NCBI GenBank assembly: GCA_964491665.1
Contig: CAZBII010000009.1
Coordinates: 1 to 55,264 of the forward strand
Direction: 5' to 3'
Source: Ch67 sp964491665
GTDB taxonomy: Bacteria; Pseudomonadota; Gammaproteobacteria; Pseudomonadales; Ketobacteraceae
DNA length: 55,264 nt
Part shown: positions 49,467-55,264 of the stretch, piece by piece
Layout of the letters: every line of letters starts with the position of its first letter
Numbering within the stretch: position 1 is the first letter of the stretch
Translations under genes and position numbers: made by a program
Notes under the pieces: generated by a model
Database searches by the model: none
The model's input: only the letters and a program-made list of their open reading frames with translations
What the model was told of the DNA's origin: nothing

Positions 49467-51626
49467 ATGACTCAAGTGACTCCTGTTTCCCGTCGCACCT
49501 TTCTGAAACTCTCTGCTATTGCGGGAGGCGGTATGCTGGTTGCCTGGCGTATACCCTTGTCTGCTGCAGAGAGTGAGAGCACAGCTGCTGAAGGTGCGTA
49601 TCAGCCCAATGCTTTCGTGCGCATCACCTCGGACAATCGCATCACCATCATCACGACCGCAGCCGAGATCGGGCAGGGCACCCTGACGGCTCTTCCCATG
49701 CTGGTTGCGGAAGAAATGGATGCGGACTGGAATCTGGTGCAGTGGGAACTGGCGTCTCCCACCCGTGAGTACAACAACCCCAAAACCCTGACGCAACTGA
49801 CCGCCGGCAGTACCACGATCACTTCGCTGTTCAAGCAGCAAAGGGAAGCCGGTGCTGCGGTGAAAGCAGTGCTCATCAAGGCAGCGGCAAGAAAATGGGG
49901 AGTTGCGGCGTCTTCATTAAAAGCCAGACTGAGTCAGGTTGTAGATTCCAGAAACAACCGCAGTGCCACTTACGGAGAGCTTGCTGCCGATGCAGCCAGG
50001 ATTGCCGCACCACGATCCCCCAGCCTGAAAAAACCTTCCGAATTCACCATCATCGGCAAATCCAAGGTGCGTTTGGATGGGGCAGACAAGTCCAGCGGCG
50101 CGGCGAAGTATGGCTTCGATCTGTACTTGCCTGGCATGTTAACCGCAGTGGTTAAACGGGCCCCCAAGTTTGGAGGCAGGCTAGTCCGCTTTAATGCGGC
50201 GGAAGTGAGATCCAGTCCTGGCGTAGTCGACGTCGTTGAGATTCCAAGTGGCATTGCAGTGGTTGGCAAAGACTTCTGGTCTGTCCATCTGGCGCGGGAA
50301 AAGCTTCGTCCGGAATGGGATTTCAGTCAGGCCGCCACGTTTTCTTCAGAAGAGCAGTATGCCCATTACGAAGCTTTGATGGACAAGCGAGGCACCCTCC
50401 AGAAAAACACCGGACTGGTCGCCCAGGCGCAAGCCCGCGCCGATCAAAAACTGGAATCGGTATTCCGGTTTCCCTATCTGGCGCATGCTCCCATGGAGCC
50501 GCTCAATGTAGTGATTGATTACAACGGGCGGGACTGTGAAATCTGGTGCGGCACCCAATGGCCAGATGCGGATCAGGCTGCAGCGGCAAATGTGCTGGGC
50601 TTGCCGGCAGCGCGCGTGAAATTTCACACAATGCTCAGCGGTGGCGGATTTGGCCGGCGTGCCACCATGGATCAGGATTTTGTCAGGGAGGCCGCCCAAC
50701 TCGCCAAAAAGGTGAAGAAGCCGCTCAAGCTCGTATGGACCCGGGAAGATGATATTAGAGGTGGCTATTACCGCCCCAGTGCGGTGGTCCGTCTGACCGG
50801 AACCCTTAACAAAAAAGGCGACGTGACCTCCATCGAAGGCAGGATTGCCTCGCAATCCGTGGCGATCGGCCCGCTCATGGAATCGTTTATCGCGCTGATT
50901 GGTGAAGATGCCCGTACAGCACAGGGAATACGGGACATTCCCTATGACGTTCCAAATCTGCGTGCCGAAGTGCACTACGAAAAATACGAGGTTCCTGTTA
51001 ACTGGATGCGCTCGGTAGCCAATTCTTTCAATATCTTTGCGCTGGAAACCCTCATCGATGAGTTGGCTGAAGCAGCAGGGCAGGATCCGTATCAGTTTCG
51101 CCGCAAAATGCTGGCCAAGAATCCCCGATGCCGTCGGGTGCTGGATACTGTTGCAGAAGCGGCAAAGTGGTCGCGATCTGCTCCGGCAGGCGTCCATCGT
51201 GGCATTGCCGTCCTCAATTCTTACAACAGCTATATCGCACAGGTTGTCGAAGCCAGTCTGGATGGCGATCAGCTCAAGATTCATCGTGTGATCAGTGCGG
51301 TGGATTGTGGTATCGCAGTCAATCCTGATCTGGTGAAAGCACAGATCGAGTCAGGGGTTGTATTTGGTCTGTCTTCTGCGATGGGAAAAATCGACTTGAA
51401 AGATGGCGAAGTCATTCAAAGCAATTTTCACAACTACCCCATTCTGAGAATCAACCAAACGCCTGAAATAGAAACGTACCTCGTAGACAGTAACGAACAT
51501 CCTGGAGGCGTGGGAGAACTGGGAGTTCCCTGCGTAGCGCCTGCACTGGCCAACGCACTTTATCACGCGACTGGCGCGCGCATCAGATCGCTGCCCATGT
51601 TCAACCAGAATCTTCAGATTACCTAG
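49467..51626 (+). CDS. Periplasmic molybdopterin-binding subunit (IorB-like)
   Basis: Protein of 719 residues of the xanthine dehydrogenase family, IorB-like. A Tat signal is at the start (SRRTFLKLSAIAGGGMLVA). The mature protein shows TTAAEIGQGTLTALPMLVAEEM in two parts, VRLDGADKSSGAAKYGFDL, LSGGGFGRRATMDQDFVREA and the C-terminal GGVGELGVP with the probable catalytic Glu684. No FAD subunit is encoded, so electrons probably leave to a c-type cytochrome, possibly the one at 54488. Substrate (N-heterocycle, aldehyde) cannot be told. Confidence 0.9.
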   Translation: MTQVTPVSRRTFLKLSAIAGGGMLVAWRIPLSAAESESTAAEGAYQPNAFVRITSDNRITIITTAAEIGQGTLTALPMLVAEEMDADWNLVQWELASPTREYNNPKTLTQLTAGSTTITSLFKQQREAGAAVKAVLIKAAARKWGVAASSLKARLSQVVDSRNNRSATYGELAADAARIAAPRSPSLKKPSEFTIIGKSKVRLDGADKSSGAAKYGFDLYLPGMLTAVVKRAPKFGGRLVRFNAAEVRSSPGVVDVVEIPSGIAVVGKDFWSVHLAREKLRPEWDFSQAATFSSEEQYAHYEALMDKRGTLQKNTGLVAQAQARADQKLESVFRFPYLAHAPMEPLNVVIDYNGRDCEIWCGTQWPDADQAAAANVLGLPAARVKFHTMLSGGGFGRRATMDQDFVREAAQLAKKVKKPLKLVWTREDDIRGGYYRPSAVVRLTGTLNKKGDVTSIEGRIASQSVAIGPLMESFIALIGEDARTAQGIRDIPYDVPNLRAEVHYEKYEVPVNWMRSVANSFNIFALETLIDELAEAAGQDPYQFRRKMLAKNPRCRRVLDTVAEAAKWSRSAPAGVHRGIAVLNSYNSYIAQVVEASLDGDQLKIHRVISAVDCGIAVNPDLVKAQIESGVVFGLSSAMGKIDLKDGEVIQSNFHNYPILRINQTPEIETYLVDSNEHPGGVGELGVPCVAPALANALYHATGARIRSLPMFNQNLQIT

Positions 51627-51642
51627 TCTGAATGGTTGAGAC

Positions 51643-51673
51643 CGCCTCAGGAAAGCGCGGTTCTCCTGAGGCG
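51643..51673 (+). terminator. Hairpin after iorB-like gene
   Basis: CGCCTCAGGA (51643-51652) and TCCTGAGGCG (51664-51673), a perfect 10-bp stem with an 11-nt loop, 17 bp after the stop. No T-run, so termination is probable but not certain. Confidence 0.5.
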
Positions 51674-51753
51674 TCAGCTCGTTCTGCTGTCTTGCATAAA
51701 AACAATAAGAAATACAAAAAAACCATAGAAACAAGATATACCGGGAGTTATCC

Positions 51754-53598
51754 ATGCAGCCAAAGTCATACAAAAGGACTCTGTTGGGTGTATTCATCGC
51801 CTCGCTGATTTCAGCGCCATGCTATTCCGTTGTGGAATCGGCAACCTATCCCAATGATCCCAGGTTCTACAGCCAGTGGGGTTTCGAGCAGCCTAACGAC
51901 GCCGATGTGGATGTGATGACGGCGTGGGAAATGGTGAAAGACAAACCCCAAGCTGAAGTCATTGTTGCTGTCATAGATACCGGTGTTGACAGAACACACC
52001 GTGACCTCGCCAATCGATTGGCTCCGGGCTACGACTTTGTCTACGACGATTCAAACCCGTCCGACATTTTATTCCCTCATGGCACGCCCATCGCGGGCAT
52101 CATTGCCGCCGAAAAGGACAACAACTACTCCGTAGTTGGTCTGGCGGGAGACATGCCGGTAAAAATCATGTCATTGCGAGTCTATTCGACATTGGAGTTG
52201 CTGAATGTTGTCCCGGTTTCCCCCGCAGAACGCGCACAGCGTCTGGAAAATGCCTTTCGCTATGCAATAGCAAACGGCGCCAATGTAATTAACTTCTCAT
52301 CAGCGGTGGCGCTAAGTGATGTGGAATCTGATCCAAGGCTGAAAGCCACAGTTGAATCGCTGGTTCAGGAAGCCCAGGACAAGGGAATTATCATCGTTGC
52401 CGGTGCTGGCAACAGTGGCACTATGAATCCTGATTTTTTCCCATACCAATGGGACAAGCCCAACATCATTAACGTCGCATCAATCAATGAGCGGGGCGCG
52501 CTGGCGGCAGACTGGGATAGGACAGGAGCTGAACCGAATGATCACAGCTCGTATGGCTCTCACGCGCATCTGGCCGCGCCTGGCACGTTATTGGAAAGCA
52601 CCTGGCCTTCCAATGATCTGCTGGACATCACTCTGTTTAGCCCCAATAGCAATAACGGCACTTCGTTTGCGGCACCCTATGTGACGGCGGCCATTGCAAT
52701 GGGGTTGTCGGTAAGGCCGGAACTCATGCGGTCAGACACGCCGGAACGCGCGCTCAAAAATATTCTCACCATTCGCAATGCCTTGCTGCGCGGTGTTAAA
52801 ACCACGCCGGAACTGAAGTCAAAGGTGGCTAATGGTGAGCCGATTATTGCATCAGGAGGATATCTCAAAATTCCGGGATTTCTGGAACAGCTGGGCGTTC
52901 GTTTAAGCGAGCGCAATGGAGCGAGCATTGCCACCTATCCAAAATCGATTGTTCGCGCAAAGCAGAAGAACGGCGAGTTCAATCCCTATGGCGGCGTCAT
53001 CAAGTTGCCGTATGACAACCGAACTCTGGTGTTGGATGGTACGCAATCCTACGATGATGCCGGCATTGTGAGCTATGAGTGGAATTTCGGAGATAAAAAA
53101 ACCGGCAAGGGCGCCAAGCTGGAACACACCTTTGATAAGGTGGGAACCTATTATGTGCGGTTGAAAGTTACTGACGGTGAAATAGATTCAAGAACAGGTA
53201 CCGGAAAGTCGGATGTCTCGGCGCCACTGAAAATTGAAGTGCTGCCACCTGAATATGATTTCATCAAGATTCGCTATAAAGACAATGGAGAAGGATTTGA
53301 GGAAGAAGGCCGGATGCTGAATGAAAAAGTCGACATCCGTAAGGTTGGGGCGATGCGCCGTATCAGAGGAACCAGTAAATTCCTGGACGAAAACAACCAG
53401 CCCGTTGCGGTCAGCGTTACGACTTCCTTTCCTGCTGGGGGCGTAGTCGTTGGCAATGTAACCTTCTCCAGTCCGGACATCAGGAAAAGTATCAATTTCA
53501 CGTCGCTGAATGCCGTCAGATATGAGGCTTCAACCAATACATACTCAATTAAAATCGACGAAATGGAGATGCATTTCACTGAGAAAGCGCGCCGTTGA
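51754..53598 (+). CDS. Exported subtilisin-like serine protease with PKD domain
   Basis: Peptidase S8 of 614 residues. Signal peptide about 1-26. The catalytic triad is Asp75 (VIDTGVD), His109 (PHGTPIAGI) and Ser304 (NGTSFAAPYV); the oxyanion Asn is in GAGNSGT. No long propeptide is seen between signal and catalytic domain, which begins near residue 30 (SQWGFEQPNDADVDV). After the protease domain comes a linker and a PKD-like domain (about 420-500: LDGTQSYDDAGIVSYEWNFGD and VGTYYVRLKVTD), then about 110 residues I cannot assign. GGGAG precedes the ATG. Base composition is markedly more A/T-rich than in the first 45 kb. Confidence 0.88.
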   Translation: MQPKSYKRTLLGVFIASLISAPCYSVVESATYPNDPRFYSQWGFEQPNDADVDVMTAWEMVKDKPQAEVIVAVIDTGVDRTHRDLANRLAPGYDFVYDDSNPSDILFPHGTPIAGIIAAEKDNNYSVVGLAGDMPVKIMSLRVYSTLELLNVVPVSPAERAQRLENAFRYAIANGANVINFSSAVALSDVESDPRLKATVESLVQEAQDKGIIIVAGAGNSGTMNPDFFPYQWDKPNIINVASINERGALAADWDRTGAEPNDHSSYGSHAHLAAPGTLLESTWPSNDLLDITLFSPNSNNGTSFAAPYVTAAIAMGLSVRPELMRSDTPERALKNILTIRNALLRGVKTTPELKSKVANGEPIIASGGYLKIPGFLEQLGVRLSERNGASIATYPKSIVRAKQKNGEFNPYGGVIKLPYDNRTLVLDGTQSYDDAGIVSYEWNFGDKKTGKGAKLEHTFDKVGTYYVRLKVTDGEIDSRTGTGKSDVSAPLKIEVLPPEYDFIKIRYKDNGEGFEEEGRMLNEKVDIRKVGAMRRIRGTSKFLDENNQPVAVSVTTSFPAGGVVVGNVTFSSPDIRKSINFTSLNAVRYEASTNTYSIKIDEMEMHFTEKARR

Positions 53599-53649
53599 TG
53601 AAGAAAACATGAAGTTATATATCGAGGGGTATTTGACGAGGATGGGTAA

Positions 53650-54048
53650 ATGAACTTTTTCAAGGCAGTAAAAATTATCAACATTCTATATGTGGTTGGG
53701 ATCGTGGCAATCACCATCTACAACAATATTATATTTGGGAACCCGAATTTTGAATGGAAGGTCAAGTTGGTCGTCATTCTTGCCGTGCTGTTCATTTCCA
53801 TTCCAAATTTACTGGCAGCTGGTGCTGTGTCGCCAAGGTTAAGGCTGGCCAAAACAACGATTGTTATTAATGTGATATGCATCTTATTGTTTGGCGCAGG
53901 TTTGTCTGCATACGAACAAGAACGGCTGGCAATTCATTGGGCCATTGCTGTGATTTCTATCTGTACACTAAACGTGGCAGCACTGATTTCGGCGCTCGCC
54001 CGTAAACGCAAGTTTCATTCAGAGAGTGAAGGTGTGGTTTATCCATAA
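53650..54048 (+). CDS. Small integral membrane protein, unknown
   Basis: Protein of 132 residues with four hydrophobic segments (about 8-28, 38-58, 68-90, 95-115) and a basic C-terminal end (ARKRKFHSESEG). I do not recognise the family. The GGATGGGTAA ahead of the ATG is a modest ribosome site. It lies 51 bp after the protease gene and may be co-transcribed. Codon use is A/T-rich like its neighbours. Confidence 0.65.
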   Translation: MNFFKAVKIINILYVVGIVAITIYNNIIFGNPNFEWKVKLVVILAVLFISIPNLLAAGAVSPRLRLAKTTIVINVICILLFGAGLSAYEQERLAIHWAIAVISICTLNVAALISALARKRKFHSESEGVVYP

Positions 54049-54487
54049 ATGAATTCCTGCCAGATTTTTGGAAGGCGACCATCGCCAGGGTGGTCGCATA
54101 CAGGTTTCTCGTCAACGCTATTCTCTGTTTCGTCCGCAATAATTCCATCATTCAGTGCGGCGCCTTAATCTCGCTGCTGCGCGTGTCAAATCAAGCGTGG
54201 TAGTCAGCTGCCATGGTTACCCTAATAGATCGGATTGCACGTGCGTTTCTGCCGCAAAAACATGTTTAAAATGGTCATCTAACTTCTCTTTCGCGCGAGC
54301 TCCACCATCAGTCAGCGCGATGTTAAAAATTTATGATTAAGTCACTTTTCTTCCCCGAATTGCGAGTTGAAAGCGAGCAGCTGCGCCGATTATTGTGCTG
54401 TGCTGAGAAAGTGTAGATATGCACTTTCAGAAGTAACCAGAAGCAGTAACTAAAAAGCAGAAATTAGAAAAATAAGAGGATGCCTTA
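54049..54487. other. Gene-free region before the cytochrome gene
   Basis: 439 bp. It holds a hairpin GCGACCA/TGGTCGC (54075-54097) that may end the previous transcript, a 12-bp direct repeat AGTAACCAGAAG (54432 and 54496, the second inside the cytochrome start), and a weak promoter-like pair TTGTGC (54393) / TAGATA (54414). Leftward codons between about 54325 and 54206 read like a protein fragment but lack a start. Confidence 0.5.
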
Positions 54488-55264
54488 ATGAAATCAGTAA
54501 CCAGAAGAAAATGGGTCCAATGGTCCCTTGCGCTAACGTCGGTATCGACGCTTTCGCTAGCATTGGAAGCCACTGCCGCACCATCGTGTGATGATGGTTT
54601 CCTGGTGGCTAATGGTCAGCGTTGCGTGAAGTGGGATAGCATTACGACCATTGAGAAAGAGCCGCAGCCAACCGATCCAGGTAACTACTTTTACGACTTT
54701 GACAAAAGTTATGATAACTATGGCGCGCTGCTAACCAACAGGCCGATGATTGAGCCCGATGCAACCCTTGGCGGGAAGTACATGTATGGCGGTGATTTTG
54801 TCCGTATCGGTGTTTCCTATCCTTCTTTCGTCACCGCTTCCCAGATAATTGAGTTTGGAATTCCAAATGCACAGCGGCCTCCCTCTGAGTATCGGGATGA
54901 CGCGCGCAACAGGAGACTGCCCTACAACCTGAATGCAGTGAAAACCGGTAATCAGGACATTGCTGCACCCAACTGCAACGTGTGTCACTCCAGTACCGTT
55001 AACGGAAAGCTGGTGCAAGGGTTGGGGCGTTTCAACCATTTCATCGGTACAGACGCACGCGGTTTCACACTCAATGTGCTGGGCATCGGTGTAGCTGCCG
55101 TGTTTCGTGGCGATGTCATGGATCAGCTGGATCAGGGTATCACCTTGTTGTTGCGCTTGTTCCGTGATGCAACGCTTCACAGCCACTTGTTCGACGTATT
55201 CGCCGGTCTTGGCATGCGTCATGATCCGCACACGCTGGAATGGACAGGCAAGTTGAAAGGGCAA
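54488..55264 (+). CDS. Exported c-type cytochrome (3' end cut off)
   Basis: The frame stays open to the window edge (259 residues seen). It starts MKSVTRRKWVQWSLALTS with a signal peptide ending near ATAAPS; AGAGGA lies 8 bases before the ATG. A haem c motif CNVCH is at residues 163-167, preceded by IAAPN and followed by SSTVNGKLVQGLG. A second haem or the distal ligand would lie beyond the edge. It could be a single-haem electron carrier for the IorB-like enzyme, or a larger dihaem peroxidase or oxygenase-like protein; the visible part does not decide. Confidence 0.78.
   Translation, partial: MKSVTRRKWVQWSLALTSVSTLSLALEATAAPSCDDGFLVANGQRCVKWDSITTIEKEPQPTDPGNYFYDFDKSYDNYGALLTNRPMIEPDATLGGKYMYGGDFVRIGVSYPSFVTASQIIEFGIPNAQRPPSEYRDDARNRRLPYNLNAVKTGNQDIAAPNCNVCHSSTVNGKLVQGLGRFNHFIGTDARGFTLNVLGIGVAAVFRGDVMDQLDQGITLLLRLFRDATLHSHLFDVFAGLGMRHDPHTLEWTGKLKGQ

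Noticed and set aside
1..55264. CRISPR arrays, tRNA or rRNA genes, insertion sequences, prophage genes
   Set aside because: Looked for by eye on both strands; no regularly spaced repeats, cloverleaf-like segments with CCA ends, transposase or phage structural genes were found.

Overview
The window looks like chromosome from a free-living, metabolically versatile, high-GC gammaproteobacterium. Support comes from housekeeping genes typical of that class (hrpB, rnk, ybaN-like, hisC, ygiQ), many c-di-GMP enzymes and PAS sensors, a complete Urt-type ABC importer and an Anbu peptidase. No 16S rRNA or other decisive marker is present, so genus is not assigned; an Oceanospirillales/Pseudomonadales-type organism is a guess. 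No tRNA, rRNA, CRISPR array, insertion sequence or integrase was seen. Strong GC codon bias creates many long open frames antisense to real genes, which were left out.

Layout. 1-9133: 3' truncated hrpB, then mostly rightward single genes (membrane diguanylate cyclase, methyltransferase, DHH phosphoesterase, SPFH protein, DODA-type dioxygenase, DUF1161 protein, alpha/beta hydrolase). 9188-12489: YgiQ and a solitary Anbu peptidase. 12520-15769: sulfide-handling locus, with sulfide:quinone oxidoreductase, DUF2892 protein and a CsoR-family repressor leftward, and an HPP-CBS membrane protein divergent. 15772-20790: FMN reductase, GST, rnk-ybaN, patatin and hisC. 20903-27600: leftward urtABCDE-fmdA-fmdB cluster for uptake and hydrolysis of short amides (urea also possible). 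It diverges from a hybrid histidine kinase whose sensor half is an NCS1-type permease, followed by a LuxR-type response regulator (27833-32120). 32125-38890: PAS-GGDEF cyclase, YceI and cytochrome b561, a NarL-type two-component pair, and a PAS-GGDEF-EAL protein. 38909-44443: compact leftward chemosensory operon STAS-CheA-MCP-CheW-CheR without CheY, CheB or CheD here. 44885-46252: ethanolamine permease behind a clear sigma-54 promoter. 46466-55264: visibly more A/T-rich accessory stretch with a TetR regulator, ASST-like lipoprotein, periplasmic molybdenum hydroxylase (IorAB type), subtilase with PKD domain, small membrane protein and a c-type cytochrome cut by the window end.

The most interesting unit is 20828-32120. 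A permease-fused sensor kinase and its LuxR partner sit across a regulatory region from the amide operon. That region holds a sigma-54 promoter for the kinase and a perfect 9+9 palindrome about 65 bp upstream of the predicted urtA start, the usual place for an activator. The inferred circuit is: amide or urea seen by the NCS1 module, phosphotransfer to the LuxR regulator, activation of urtA-E and fmdAB. Second is the chemosensory operon, whose CheA carries a tandem motif resembling the MshEN c-di-GMP-binding domain and lies next to a GGDEF-EAL gene. Third is the sulfide locus, whose CsoR-like repressor lacks the usual copper ligands.
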